DNA of 53,359 bases from Marinobacter sp. ELB17 (GTDB taxonomy: Bacteria; Pseudomonadota; Gammaproteobacteria; Pseudomonadales; Oleiphilaceae): contig NZ_AAXY01000028.1 of assembly GCF_000169375.1 (NCBI RefSeq), forward strand, positions 1 to 53,359, in the 5' to 3' direction. Shown here in pieces: positions 1 through 8,803 of this stretch. Within the stretch, counting starts at the first letter, position 1. Each line of letters opens with the position of its first letter. The translations under genes and the position numbers were made by a program. The notes beneath the pieces were generated by a model. It was not told where the DNA came from and searched no databases. It was given only the letters and a program-made list of their open reading frames with translations.

Positions 1-2
1 AT

Positions 3-182
3 ATTGTGGGAGTTCACAGGGCAAGGGCGGAATACGATGCATTGATGGGCGACCTGGAATCAGCCCAGCGCCAATTACGCCAGGCCCAGGAAAAACTGAC
101 GGCCGGCTCACCCATGCGCCAGATTGTAACCGAGCGCCTGAGTGCCATTACGGCCGAGCTTAACGTTCGGCGTAATGGCTGA
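3..182 (+). CDS. C-terminal end of a BepA-like M48 metalloprotease with TPR repeats (partial)
   Basis: An open frame enters from the left edge and ends at TGA 180-182, giving the last 59 residues. The sequence is a helical, Arg/Gln/Ala/Leu-rich tail with a segment QRQLRQAQEKL, as expected at the end of a TPR protein. In Pseudomonas and relatives the gene next to nadA encodes a periplasmic M48 metalloprotease with TPRs (BepA/YfgC type) that looks after outer-membrane assembly. The identification rests mainly on that neighbourhood, because the catalytic part lies outside the window. The gene is convergent with nadA. Confidence 0.5.
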   Translation: MVGVHRARAEYDALMGDLESAQRQLRQAQEKLTAGSPMRQIVTERLSAITAELNVRRNG

Positions 183-240
183 TAGCGAGTACACCTGCCA
201 CCGCAGCAAAACCCCGCAGGTGGCCTGGGGTTAAACCCTG

Positions 241-1317
241 CTAGGCGTTCCCGGCCGCCTTCAGATTCATGTTGGCGGTAAAGTCCAGCATGCGCTGTAA
301 AGGCCGCAGAGCGTCTTCACGCAGAGCTTCGTCTACCAGCACTTCCTGATTACTGGTCTGGCCCTTTGGCGCTTCCAGCACGGCCAGCAGGTTTTCCAGC
401 CCATTCATAGCCATCCACGGACACTGGGCGCAGCTGCGACAGGTCGCACCGTTACCGGCGGTGGGCGCTTCAATCAGGATCTTGTTGGGCGCCAGCTGCT
501 GCATTTTATAAAAAATGCCGTTGTCGGTCGCCACAATAAAGCGTTCGTTCGGCAGGGTTTGTACGGCGTTGATCAGCTGTGAGGTAGACCCTACAACGTC
601 GGCCAATTTCACTACCGCATCCGGTGATTCCGGGTGTACCAGTACGGCGGCATCCGGGTAAAGCGCTTTAAGATCTTCCAGGCCACGGTGTTTGAACTCT
701 TCGTGCACAATGCAAGAGCCGTTCCACAGCAGCATATCGGCGCCGGTAGTTTTCTGCACCCAATGGCCCAGGTGTTTGTCTGGCGCCCACAGGATTTTTT
801 CACCGCGGGCGTCCAGCAATTCCACAATGGCCTGGGCGCAGCTTGAGGTGACGACCCAATCGGCGCGGGCTTTAACCGCCGCCGAGGTGTTGGCGTAAAC
901 CACCACAGTGCGGTCTGGATGTTCATCGCAGAAAGCTGAAAACTCATCCGCTGGGCAACCTACATCTAGCGAGCAGGTAGCCTCAAGGGTAGGCATTAGA
1001 ACGGTTTTTTCCGGATTCAGGATTTTAGCGGTTTCGCCCATAAAACGAACGCCGGCCACCACCACGGTAGACGCGGGATGTTGATTGCCAAATCGGGCCA
1101 TTTCCAGGGAGTCGGCGACACAGCCACCGCTTTCTTCAGCCAAGCGCTGAATGTCTGGGTGGGTGTAATAGTGCGCCACCAGAACAGCGTTTTTCTCCTT
1201 CAGAGCAGCCTTGATGCGAGGTTCGAGCCGCGCCTTTTCTTCAGCGCTAAGGAGCTTGGGCTCCGCGGCGTGGGCCAGGTATTCCTGAACAAGGATACGG
1301 TCTTCAGCTTTAGTCAT
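241..1317 (-). CDS. nadA: Quinolinate synthase A
   Basis: A cytoplasmic [4Fe-4S] enzyme that condenses iminoaspartate (from NadB) with dihydroxyacetone phosphate to give quinolinate, the first dedicated stage of de novo NAD synthesis. The 358-residue length is normal for the family. The N-terminal motif AHYYTHPDIQ is typical, and the three cluster cysteines are recognisable in the contexts ATCSLDVGC, VTSSCAQA and the C-terminal CRSCAQCPWM. The ATG start at 1317 lies just after a candidate promoter with an extended -10. It is transcribed toward the partial BepA-like gene and is a separate unit from the tRNA and tol genes upstream. Confidence 0.96.
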   Translation of the reverse strand: MTKAEDRILVQEYLAHAAEPKLLSAEEKARLEPRIKAALKEKNAVLVAHYYTHPDIQRLAEESGGCVADSLEMARFGNQHPASTVVVAGVRFMGETAKILNPEKTVLMPTLEATCSLDVGCPADEFSAFCDEHPDRTVVVYANTSAAVKARADWVVTSSCAQAIVELLDARGEKILWAPDKHLGHWVQKTTGADMLLWNGSCIVHEEFKHRGLEDLKALYPDAAVLVHPESPDAVVKLADVVGSTSQLINAVQTLPNERFIVATDNGIFYKMQQLAPNKILIEAPTAGNGATCRSCAQCPWMAMNGLENLLAVLEAPKGQTSNQEVLVDEALREDALRPLQRMLDFTANMNLKAAGNA

Positions 1318-1363
1318 GTACAGCGTCTCTCAATTGCTTTCTGGCAGTAGCCTTCTGCGACCG

Positions 1364-1372
1364 AGTATATCA
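1364..1372 (-). promoter_or_regulatory. Candidate nadA promoter (extended -10)
   Basis: Read on the minus strand this is TGATATACT, an extended -10 (TG-n-TATACT) about 50 bases before the nadA ATG. No convincing -35 is seen, which fits an extended -10 promoter. Prediction from the sequence only. Confidence 0.4.
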
Positions 1373-1486
1373 TCTCAAACTCCGGCGTACCGCCTGGCAG
1401 CAGGGCAAAAAACGACGGAGAACAAGTGGGAATGCCGGGAGTGATGAGTCAAAGGTGGGAAAAAGACAAAAAAGGACAAAAAAGGA

Positions 1487-1517
1487 CAAAAAAAAGGTCT
1501 GCTTTGCAGCAGACCTT
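1487..1517 (-). terminator. Rho-independent terminator after the tRNA-Lys genes
   Basis: On the minus strand AAGGTCTGC and GCAGACCTT form a 9-bp stem with a short loop, followed directly by a run of T. It lies just downstream of the second transcribed tRNA-Lys and ends that transcript before nadA. Beyond it (1459-1493) are three loose copies of GGACAAAAAA, which I take as low-complexity sequence. Confidence 0.8.
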
Positions 1518-1523
1518 GAATAA

Positions 1524-1599
1524 TGGTGGGTCGTGATGGATTCGAACCATCGACCAATTGGTTAAAAGCCAACTGCTCTACCAACTGAGCTAACGACCC
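1524..1599 (-). tRNA. tRNA-Lys (UUU)
   Basis: Minus-strand 76-nt cloverleaf. The acceptor arms GGGTCGT and ACGACCC pair, the D-arm has GCTCAGTTGGTAGAGC, the anticodon loop CTTTTAA carries anticodon TTT, and the T-arm has GGTTCGAATCC. Discriminator A and an encoded CCA end are present. It is identical to the copy at 1762-1837. The two genes lie downstream of cpoB as in many gammaproteobacteria. Confidence 0.97.
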
Positions 1600-1761
1600 T
1601 GAATTGCTCACTGAATAACAAACAGCCTGTTGGTCGGCGTGCTTGCGCGTTGAAACTGCTTTAAACCACCGCAGCACTGCAACGCTTCAGTGCTTACCGC
1701 CGGATCTCTATAACAGCAATCTGTGCTAACACACTGCGTTTGCAAGACCCTGACGGGTGTT

Positions 1762-1837
1762 TGGTGGGTCGTGATGGATTCGAACCATCGACCAATTGGT
1801 TAAAAGCCAACTGCTCTACCAACTGAGCTAACGACCC
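1762..1837 (-). tRNA. tRNA-Lys (UUU), second identical copy
   Basis: Same 76-nt sequence as 1524-1599, including anticodon TTT and the encoded CCA. The two copies are about 160 bases apart on the same strand and probably share one transcript ended by the terminator at 1487-1517. The spacer between them holds nothing else I recognise. Confidence 0.97.
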
Positions 1838-1921
1838 TGAGCGAGGCGCACATATTAATGATTTTTCAGGCGTGATCAACCCCTTGCGCCCGTTTTTTTC
1901 ATTTTTCCCAAACACCGAGCC

Positions 1922-2698
1922 TCAACCGCCGCTGCTTTGGCCGTCAAGATAGCTCTGAGCCAGCTTCGCCGCGCTGCTGTCCGGGTAGTTTTTTACCACC
2001 GTTTGCATTCGCCGACCGGCCTCTTCCTTTTCGCCCAGCCTGTCCAGAGTAACCCCAAGCTTGTAAGTTGAATCTGCTGCTTTGCGGTGGTCGGCAAATC
2101 GCGTGGCAACAATACTGAAGGCCTGCTTGGCCTGCTCTAGCTGAGGTTTTACCAAATAGACTTCACCGAGCCAGTAATAGGCGTTCACGGTTAGATCACC
2201 CTCGGGGTAAGTGTCCAGAAACTCATAAATTTGGGTTATCGCCTGATCGTATTTTTTCTGGTTACGAATCAGATCAACAATACTGTTGTAAGCTTTGCTT
2301 TCTTCAGCAGAAGGCTGACGATAGTCTTTGGCTTGCACGCTGGCAGGTGCGGGCGTTGCGGGCGCAGGTGCGGCACTGGCGGCCGCCTGAGCCTGCTGCT
2401 GCGCGGCAGTCAGCTTCAGAATACGCTGGTCAAGATCAATGTAGCGATCGCGGCCCTGTTGCTCAAGGCGGTCTACCAGATGGCGTTGTTCTTCCACCTC
2501 ACCCTGCAGACGTCGCACATCTCCCTGCAACTGCTGAAGCATGTAAAACAGCTCTGCACTCGCTTGATTATTGCCGGCCTGACGGCTGGCCTCAGACGTA
2601 TTGTTCTGAAATGCCGGTGTCGACGACTGTGCCAGCACCACTCCTGCCTGCGTTACCGCAAACAGGAGGGTGGCAGCCGCCATGAGCTTTTTAGTCAT
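1922..2698 (-). CDS. cpoB: Cell division coordinator CpoB (YbgF), Tol-Pal associated
   Basis: Periplasmic protein that binds TolA and coordinates outer-membrane constriction with peptidoglycan synthesis by PBP1B. The 258 residues show a signal peptide (residues 1 to about 23, cleavage after VLA), a coiled-coil trimerisation region (about 45-95), an Ala/Pro linker with APAPATPAPAS, and C-terminal TPR repeats starting near AYNSIVDLI. It is the last gene of the tol-pal operon, 50 bases after pal, on the same strand. Length and domain order are ordinary. Confidence 0.93.
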   Translation of the reverse strand: MTKKLMAAATLLFAVTQAGVVLAQSSTPAFQNNTSEASRQAGNNQASAELFYMLQQLQGDVRRLQGEVEEQRHLVDRLEQQGRDRYIDLDQRILKLTAAQQQAQAAASAAPAPATPAPASVQAKDYRQPSAEESKAYNSIVDLIRNQKKYDQAITQIYEFLDTYPEGDLTVNAYYWLGEVYLVKPQLEQAKQAFSIVATRFADHRKAADSTYKLGVTLDRLGEKEEAGRRMQTVVKNYPDSSAAKLAQSYLDGQSSGG

Positions 2699-2748
2699 GG
2701 GCGTACCTGTTGGAGGCTAAAAGTTCCTGTAGATACTAACAGCAACGG

Positions 2749-3318
2749 TTAACGGAAAATCAGCTCTACCCGACGGTTCTGGGAACGGGCGCTGTCGCTC
2801 ATGCCTTGTACCGCTGGCTTTTCTTCACCATAGCTAATGGTTTCGAGTTGGCCACGGGAAGCGCCATTTACAATCAGGAAGCGCTGCACTGCGTTAGCAC
2901 GGCGCTCGCCCAGAGCCAGGTTGTATTCACTAGTACCACGATCGTCCGCATGGCCTTCCAGGCGGGCGTTCATTGACGGGTTGGCAGACAGATAGCGCGC
3001 ATGGGCAACCAACACGTCACGAGATTCTGCACTGATTTCAGCGGTGTCAAAATCAAAGTAGAACACGGTAACGTCACGCAGTGCCATTTGTTGCGACTGC
3101 TGTTGTGCGGCCATACGCTCTTCATCGCTCAACTGTGCCGACGATACGCCGTCACGGGTGCCATCGCTGTAAACAGTGGAGCCACCTTGCTGGTCTACCG
3201 CTGACACATCGGAACCGAAATCGGCGTCTTCCATTGGGTCGCCAGTAGAGCTACAACCGGCAATGAGGCCAACTGAGAACAGCATGGCAATGGCTTTGGA
3301 CTGGACTGAAAACTTCAT
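2749..3318 (-). CDS. pal: Peptidoglycan-associated lipoprotein Pal
   Basis: Outer-membrane lipoprotein that binds peptidoglycan and the TolB/TolA system. A lipoprotein signal ends in the lipobox LIAGC, with the acylated Cys followed by SST. The C-terminal OmpA-like domain is clear (FYFDFDTAEIS, LEGHADDRGTSEYN, LGERRANAV). I chose the ATG at 3318 over the ATG at 3324 because the ribosome site AAGGAA ends directly against the upstream ATG but is six bases from the inner one. It lies between tolB and cpoB in the operon. Confidence 0.96.
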   Translation of the reverse strand: MKFSVQSKAIAMLFSVGLIAGCSSTGDPMEDADFGSDVSAVDQQGGSTVYSDGTRDGVSSAQLSDEERMAAQQQSQQMALRDVTVFYFDFDTAEISAESRDVLVAHARYLSANPSMNARLEGHADDRGTSEYNLALGERRANAVQRFLIVNGASRGQLETISYGEEKPAVQGMSDSARSQNRRVELIFR

Positions 3319-3439
3319 GAGCATTTCCTTGTAGTCAATAGGTTAAAAATGAGTAGTCAATGGGTTGCAACATGGTAGTAAATTGATCGAAAACTGCGTT
3401 CACTTCATAACTCACCGGCTGACCTTTTGGGCCAGACAG

Positions 3440-4801
3440 TTACCGAGGCAGCGGGCCCCACGCCGGCTCACGGACATCGCCTTCGGTAGCGGGCAAGCTA
3501 TAGGCTGCGCCGCCATCCGCCGAGATAACCGTCAGCACGCTGGCACCACCCTGACGGGTAGCGTAGATCAGCATGCGTCCGTTGGGGGAGACACTGGGTG
3601 ATTCATCGGATTCGGTGCGGGTAAGCACGGTTTCTTCCCCGCTTTTAAGATTGGTGCGCGCAATGTGAAACCCGCTGCTGCGCTGGTGCACGTAATACAC
3701 AAACTCGCCTTTATGGTCTGGCCTCGGGCGCGCGTTGTAGCGGCTACCGAAGGTCATCCGACGCGGCTCACCCTTGCCTTTCTGACGGTAGATTTGCGGG
3801 CCACCAGACCGGTCAGAGGTAAAGAAAATTTCATCGCCGCCGGCACTGTAGGTGGCTTCGGTTTCAATGGCCCAGTGATCGGTGAGTTTGGTCAGATCAC
3901 GGCTGGCCAGATCCATCCGGTAGATGTCAGCATTGCCGTCTTTGGACAAGGTCATCAATAGGGATTTGCCGTCGGGAGACCAGGCCGGGGCCGAGTTCAA
4001 ACCACGAAAATCGGCTATTTTGGTACGTTTTCCGCTCGCCAGTTCATGCACATAAATGGCCGGCTTGCCGGTTTCAAACGAGACATACGCCAGGCGACTA
4101 CCATCCCGCGACCAGGCCGGCGACAGAATCGGTTCAGCACTTTCAAGGCGAACCCGCGAGCGTTTGCCATCAATGTCGCTGACCTGCAGGCGATAACGAA
4201 CCTTATCGCCGACGTTTTCTCGAGTTATGTACGCCAGTTGCGTTGAAAAAGCCCCCCGCTCTCCGGTGATGGCTTCATAAACCCGATCACTGACGTAGTG
4301 TGCCAAGGTCCGCAGATTGCCCAAAGGCGCACCCGCGCTCTCGCCCAAAATACGCTCCTCGCGGTTCACATCAAACAGCTCATAACGGGCCTCGAGACGA
4401 TCACCCTGGCGGGTCAACTGGCCAACCAACACATAGCGCTGGCCCAACAGCCGCCAGTCGCGGAAGTGCACCTCGGAGCGCTGCGACGGCAGGCTGAGCA
4501 TTTTTTCTGCTGGCAGAGTGCGGAACTCGCTGCTCATGGTCAGATCAGACTGCACAATGTCGGCCAGGGTATCGCCCGGCGGTATGGCGCCACTTTCAGC
4601 AAACGGCACGACGGCGATGGGCAGCGCCGAATCGACGCCTTCGGTGATGCGGATCAGCAGCTCGGCGCGCAGCGGCAAGCTGGTTGCCAGCAAAAAAAAC
4701 AGCGCCATTCCCGCGCGTACGGCGGCTTTACTCAAGGCCTTCAAGGTTGTCGGGGTCGTTAACGACGTCATGTTCAGAGCCTGTGTCATATTGTTACTCA
4801 T
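3440..4801 (-). CDS. tolB: Tol-Pal system beta-propeller protein TolB
   Basis: Periplasmic protein linking TolA to Pal. The 453 residues comprise a hydrophobic signal (about 30-47, ending LPLRA), an N-terminal domain with ITEGVDSALPIAVVPF, and a six-bladed propeller with repeated motifs such as PAWSRDGSRLAYVS, PAWSPDGKSLLMT and PSVSPNGRMLIYA. The start is three bases after the tolA stop, so the two are translationally linked. The N-terminus is slightly long for the family, and a start a few codons in (MTQALN) is also possible. Confidence 0.96.
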   Translation of the reverse strand: MSNNMTQALNMTSLTTPTTLKALSKAAVRAGMALFFLLATSLPLRAELLIRITEGVDSALPIAVVPFAESGAIPPGDTLADIVQSDLTMSSEFRTLPAEKMLSLPSQRSEVHFRDWRLLGQRYVLVGQLTRQGDRLEARYELFDVNREERILGESAGAPLGNLRTLAHYVSDRVYEAITGERGAFSTQLAYITRENVGDKVRYRLQVSDIDGKRSRVRLESAEPILSPAWSRDGSRLAYVSFETGKPAIYVHELASGKRTKIADFRGLNSAPAWSPDGKSLLMTLSKDGNADIYRMDLASRDLTKLTDHWAIETEATYSAGGDEIFFTSDRSGGPQIYRQKGKGEPRRMTFGSRYNARPRPDHKGEFVYYVHQRSSGFHIARTNLKSGEETVLTRTESDESPSVSPNGRMLIYATRQGGASVLTVISADGGAAYSLPATEGDVREPAWGPLPR

Positions 4802-4804
4802 ATT

Positions 4805-5863
4805 CTAGCGCAACCGACTGGGGTTGAACTCGATGGTAAACTGGCGAAAATAGCTGTCAAACGTGTCCCGGTCTTTAGGCACAGGGTAGCGGTTCAATGA
4901 GCGCACCGCACTCAGAGCCGAGTTATCAAACGCGGTATTACCACTACCGCGCACCAGCGTTACGTTCACCAACTCACCGGTTGGCAGCAGGGAAATCTGT
5001 AACCGTGCTGTCGTCTCTTCGGTAGCTGACGACGGCGGATACCAAGCCCGGCTCAAGCTGTCGCGAATCAACGCCTGGTACTTTTCTGCATCGGTCAGCA
5101 TTTGCGCTTCTCGCGCTCTGGCGGCGGCGGCCTGTTGTGATTTGCGCGCCTGGTCGGCTTCTGCGTCTGTAGCCTGTTGCGCCAATGCCTTTAAATTCTG
5201 CTCACGCAGTCTGCGCTCTGCCTCTTGGCGTTTACGCTCGGCTTCTACGCGCTTCTGCTCGGCCTGTTCCTGCGCTTCCTTTTCGCGCTTCTGACGTTCT
5301 GCTTCTGCCTCTTTGCGCTGTTCTTCCAGCTGCTTTTGCTCTTCAGCTTTGCGCTTTGCTTCCTGGAGCTGGCGTTGCGCCTGCTGTTCCGTTTTCTGCC
5401 TGGCCTGCTCTTTGGCTTCAGCGTCGGCTTTCAGCTTTGCAGCCTCTGCTGCCTGCGTCTTCTTTTCAGCCTGTGCACGGGCTTTTTCCTGCGCCTGCTC
5501 CTCGCGTTTCTGTTCCGCCTGCTGCTGCACGCGGGCGTCCGCTTCCTGTTTTTTCTTTTGCTCTTCGGCCTTGCGTTGCTGTTCCGTCTCACGCTGTTGT
5601 TCGAGCAACTTGCGATCTTCTACCAGGCGCTGTTCGGCTTCATCAGGCTGGTCTACCTCGGTTACGTCCGGTGTCGGCCGTGGCTCAGGGCTGATCAGCC
5701 GGGCAGAAATGCTGCGCGGTGGTGGTTCGTAGTTAGAGCTGCTCCAGCTCCAACCGCTTATGGCTATCACCAAGATCAATAGGTGCAAGCCAACGGAAAA
5801 CGCCATGGGCGATTTCCAGGCTGGTGTTCCAGCATTATTCTGGTCGCGCTCCCGTCCGCTCAC
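4805..5863 (-). CDS. tolA: Inner-membrane spanning protein TolA
   Basis: Energy-transducing protein anchored in the inner membrane by one segment (about residues 19-41) and driven by TolQ/TolR. The middle (about 75-250) is a very long Ala/Glu/Gln/Lys/Arg-rich helix that spans the periplasm. The last 100 residues form the TonB-like C-terminal domain (ISLLPTGELVNVTLVRGSGNTAFDNSALSAV). The large open frames on the other strand here result from the helix composition and are not genes. Confidence 0.95.
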   Translation of the reverse strand: MSGRERDQNNAGTPAWKSPMAFSVGLHLLILVIAISGWSWSSSNYEPPPRSISARLISPEPRPTPDVTEVDQPDEAEQRLVEDRKLLEQQRETEQQRKAEEQKKKQEADARVQQQAEQKREEQAQEKARAQAEKKTQAAEAAKLKADAEAKEQARQKTEQQAQRQLQEAKRKAEEQKQLEEQRKEAEAERQKREKEAQEQAEQKRVEAERKRQEAERRLREQNLKALAQQATDAEADQARKSQQAAAARAREAQMLTDAEKYQALIRDSLSRAWYPPSSATEETTARLQISLLPTGELVNVTLVRGSGNTAFDNSALSAVRSLNRYPVPKDRDTFDSYFRQFTIEFNPSRLR

Positions 5864-5885
5864 CGCAAACCCGCCTGCACTGCTG

Positions 5886-6332
5886 TCATGGTTTGTCCAG
5901 GGGCGCTTCAGTAATAAGCCCGATATTGGCCGCGCCAGCCATTTGCAGCGCCGACATCAAACGTACCACCGTGCCATAACGTACCTGTTCATCGCCACGC
6001 ACCAATACTTCGCTGTTGCTGCGCTGAGACAAAATTTTGGCAACTTCTGACTGCAGCTCTTCCAGCGCCATTGGGTCACTGCCGCGATCACCCACTTCCA
6101 CGTAATAGGCGCCGTTGCTGTCTACCGACACGATAATCGCTTCCACGTCTTTCTCAGCCTGGATCGGGTCAGAACTGGTTTGCGGCAAGTCCACTTTTAC
6201 GCCTTGGGTCAGCATGGGCGCGGTTACCATGAAAATGACCAACAGCACCAACATCACGTCGATGTAGGGCACCACGTTGATTTCGGACATTGGTTTGCGC
6301 CGGCTTTCCGGCATCATCCCCATACCTTTCAT
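5886..6332 (-). CDS. tolR: Biopolymer transport protein TolR
   Basis: Partner of TolQ in the proton-driven motor that energises TolA. The 148 residues have one transmembrane helix with the conserved proton-carrying Asp (about D25 in VPYIDVMLVLLVIFMV), followed by a periplasmic ExbD/TolR domain. The N-terminal extension MKGMGMMPESRRKP is basic and cytoplasmic. It lies between tolQ and tolA, 22 bases before tolA. Confidence 0.95.
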   Translation of the reverse strand: MKGMGMMPESRRKPMSEINVVPYIDVMLVLLVIFMVTAPMLTQGVKVDLPQTSSDPIQAEKDVEAIIVSVDSNGAYYVEVGDRGSDPMALEELQSEVAKILSQRSNSEVLVRGDEQVRYGTVVRLMSALQMAGAANIGLITEAPLDKP

Positions 6333-6365
6333 AAGGTTACACCCTTGCCTTCAGCGAATTGAGAT

Positions 6366-7055
6366 TCACGATGCAGCTCTGTCGCCGCTGTGAACCCGGC
6401 GGTGCAATATGCTTGAAAACTCTTCAGCAAAGGTTTCGTAGTTTTTCAGCAAAGCATCGGAGCGCGCAGCAAAGCGGTTGTAGGCGATAACCGCAGGAAT
6501 GGCGGCGAACAAGCCCATGGCGGTAGCAATCAAGGCCTCGGAAATACCGGGCGCCACTGTGGCCAGCGTTGCCTGCTGCACCTGTGCCAGCCCGCGAAAG
6601 GAGTTCATAATGCCCCAAACCGTACCGAAAAGGCCCACGTAAGGGCTGGTAGAACCCACCGTTGCCAGAAATGGCAAACTGATTTCCAACCGTTCCTGCT
6701 CGCGGGAAAAGGCGACTCGCATGGCGCGCTGGGCGCCGTTCATTACCGCGTCTGCATCATGGCTTTGCTGGCGCAGACGGGAGAACTCGCGGAAGCCAGC
6801 GCGAAAGATAGACTCCATACCGGAAAACGGTGTGGGCTCGGCAGCTACCTCACGGTAAAGCTGGCCCAGGTCCATTCCTGACCAGAACCGCTCTTCAAAC
6901 GCCAGCCGCGACTGCTGGGCTTTACGAAATACCTGAACGCGTTGCAGGATCAGCGCCCAAGACGCTACCGACGCCAACAGTAATAACAGCATCACCAACT
7001 GCACTAGCACACCGGCGTTGGAAATCAGATACCAGACCGAAATTTCAGATTCCAC
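6366..7055 (-). CDS. tolQ: Tol-Pal system protein TolQ
   Basis: Inner-membrane motor subunit of the MotA/TolQ/ExbB family. The 229 residues have one N-terminal membrane helix (about 15-37) and two further helices after about residue 130, with the family signature VGLFGTVWGIMNSF. It is the first of the tolQRAB-pal-cpoB run. The 132-base gap after ybgC is AT-rich and may hold a promoter, though I could not fix one. Confidence 0.95.
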   Translation of the reverse strand: MESEISVWYLISNAGVLVQLVMLLLLLASVASWALILQRVQVFRKAQQSRLAFEERFWSGMDLGQLYREVAAEPTPFSGMESIFRAGFREFSRLRQQSHDADAVMNGAQRAMRVAFSREQERLEISLPFLATVGSTSPYVGLFGTVWGIMNSFRGLAQVQQATLATVAPGISEALIATAMGLFAAIPAVIAYNRFAARSDALLKNYETFAEEFSSILHRRVHSGDRAAS

Positions 7056-7157
7056 CTTCTACTCCCGGTTATTTTGATGATTCTTCAGAAAATTCTTTAA
7101 TTTATTTTTGGCCAGTATTTCAAATAACTTTTTTAACAAATCTTTAAACTTTTCTAA

Positions 7158-7172
7158 AGCAGCTTCGCTGCT
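7158..7172 (-). terminator. Small hairpin between ybgC and tolQ
   Basis: AGCAGC-ttc-GCTGCT forms a 6-bp stem 15-30 bases after the ybgC stop. It is followed on the minus strand by TTTAGAAAAG rather than a clean T-run, so it may be a weak terminator or attenuator between the ruv-ybgC and tol transcripts. Confidence 0.3.
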
Positions 7173-7187
7173 CTGTGACGACTAGCC

Positions 7188-7613
7188 TTATTGCACCTGC
7201 TGCTCAAGCAGGCTGGTCATATTAGCGGGTAAACGCTGGGGCCGACCAGCGCCCATGGTTACGCAGGCAACCGTGACACTGGCCTCGCACAACAGCTTCT
7301 GATCGCACTGGCGCACGACTTGTTCGCGAAACTTCATCCACACCCTACCAAAGGAAATTGGTACAGCGCGAACTTCCAGCATGTCATCAAGCTTTGCAGG
7401 TGCGCGGTAATACAGTTCTATACGCTGCACAACATAATTGACGTTGTCGGCCAGGCCGGCACGCAAGCCAATGCCATGACTGCGGAGCCACTCGGTACGG
7501 GCACGCTCCATGTAGTTCAGATAGTTGGCGTGAAAAACAACGCCACCGGCGTCAGTGTCTTCAATGTAAACCCGTACCGGTAAAACAAAACTGTTGCTGA
7601 TGAGTTCAGTCAT
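7188..7613 (-). CDS. ybgC: Tol-Pal associated acyl-CoA thioesterase YbgC
   Basis: Hotdog-fold thioesterase acting on short or medium acyl-CoA, almost always linked to tol-pal. The family signature VYIEDTDAGGVVFHANYLNY contains the catalytic Asp. The start at 7613 (MTELISN) overlaps the ruvB stop by eight bases, which suggests translational coupling. A start 30 bases upstream inside ruvB is open but would add an atypical basic tail. The protein is 141 residues. Confidence 0.93.
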   Translation of the reverse strand: MTELISNSFVLPVRVYIEDTDAGGVVFHANYLNYMERARTEWLRSHGIGLRAGLADNVNYVVQRIELYYRAPAKLDDMLEVRAVPISFGRVWMKFREQVVRQCDQKLLCEASVTVACVTMGAGRPQRLPANMTSLLEQQVQ

Positions 7614-8682
7614 CAGCGGCCGCTCCGGCCTGACGCGCGGCATCTTCGCCCTGCATTTCTTTGCCTACTTCGCCCCGTACTTCACCCCGTACTACGCCGA
7701 AATGCTGGTACGCGTGGTTAGTGACCATGCGCCCGCGAGGGGTGCGCAGCATAAAACCCTGCTGAATCAAAAACGGTTCCAGCACGTCTTCAATCGTGCC
7801 GCGCTCTTCGCTGATGGCAGCGGCCAGGCTTTCGACGCCCACTGGGCCACCGTCAAACTTTTCAATCATAGCCAGCAACAGACGCCGGTCCATGTGATCA
7901 AATCCCTGATCGTCCACTTTCAGCATGTTCAGCGCCAAGTCGGCGATGTTGGCGGTAATACGGCCATCTGCACGCACTTCGGCGTAGTCCCGAACCCTGC
8001 GCAACAAGCGGTTGGCGATGCGCGGTGTGCCGCGGGAACGGCGCGCCATTTCAAACGCACCGGCCTCGTCAATGTGCACCGACGACAGCCGCGCCGAACG
8101 CAGAATAATTCGGGTCAGGTCGGCGTTGTTGTAAAACTCAAGACGCTGCACGATGCCAAAACGATCCCGCAAGGGCGACGTCAACAAGCCTGCTCGGGTG
8201 GTGGCGCCTATTAGTGTAAATGGCGGCAAATCGAGCTTGATCGAGCGCGCAGCCGGGCCTTCGCCAATCATAATGTCCAGCTGATAGTCTTCCATCGCCG
8301 GATACAGAATTTCTTCAACCGCTGCGCTCAAACGATGGATTTCATCGATAAAGAGCACGTCGCCGGCCTCAAGGTTGGTCAGCATGGCCGCCAGATCACC
8401 GGCTTTTTCCAATACCGGGCCAGAGGTGGTTTTAATCGCCACGCCCATTTCATTGGCAATAATATTGGCCAGAGTGGTTTTACCTAGCCCGGGCGGACCA
8501 AATATCAGTACGTGATCCAGCGCTTCCTGACGGTTGCGGGCCGCAGAGATAAAAATATCCATCTGCTCGCGTACCGACGGCTGACCTACGTAGTCCGCCA
8601 GCAATGTAGGGCGAATAGCGCGGTCCTGAACGTCTTCGTAGTCGGCGGTCTTAGCCGAAATCAGGCGATCAGATTCGATCAT
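7606..8682 (-). CDS. ruvB: Holliday junction branch migration DNA helicase RuvB
   Basis: AAA+ motor that drives branch migration with RuvA during recombinational repair. The 358 residues show Walker A (FGPPGLGKTT), Walker B (LFIDEIHRLS), sensor motif GATTRAGLLTSPLRDRFG and a C-terminal winged helix (GLAAAI-type segment ESLAAAISEERGTIEDV). The C-terminal tail (GEVGKEMQGEDAARQAG) is longer than in E. coli. It is downstream of ruvA with a 120-base gap and overlaps ybgC. Confidence 0.97.
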   Translation of the reverse strand: MIESDRLISAKTADYEDVQDRAIRPTLLADYVGQPSVREQMDIFISAARNRQEALDHVLIFGPPGLGKTTLANIIANEMGVAIKTTSGPVLEKAGDLAAMLTNLEAGDVLFIDEIHRLSAAVEEILYPAMEDYQLDIMIGEGPAARSIKLDLPPFTLIGATTRAGLLTSPLRDRFGIVQRLEFYNNADLTRIILRSARLSSVHIDEAGAFEMARRSRGTPRIANRLLRRVRDYAEVRADGRITANIADLALNMLKVDDQGFDHMDRRLLLAMIEKFDGGPVGVESLAAAISEERGTIEDVLEPFLIQQGFMLRTPRGRMVTNHAYQHFGVVRGEVRGEVGKEMQGEDAARQAGAAADD

Positions 8683-8803
8683 TGTGTAAGCGGCTCTTTT
8701 GTCAGGACTGTTTGAAAGCGTGGCAATTGTACAAAGGTTGTGCAGGCTGTCACGTTACGCTGACGCAAGGTTCGGCGCCAGTGCCCTGCACATTAAAGCC
8801 GTG

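Noticed and set aside
192..222. Hairpin CACCTGC/GCAGGTG between the BepA-like gene and nadA as a terminator
   Set aside because: Seven-base stem with a 17-base loop and no T-run on either strand; too weak to call.
1459..1493. Tandem GGACAAAAAA units, considered as a CRISPR-like or regulatory repeat
   Set aside because: Only three short loose units with no spacers, next to a terminator T-run; low-complexity sequence.
5185..5782. Long open frames opposite tolA (up to about 185 codons)
   Set aside because: They mirror the repetitive Ala/Glu/Gln/Lys helix of TolA, give Leu/Phe/Cys-rich nonsense and have no ribosome sites.
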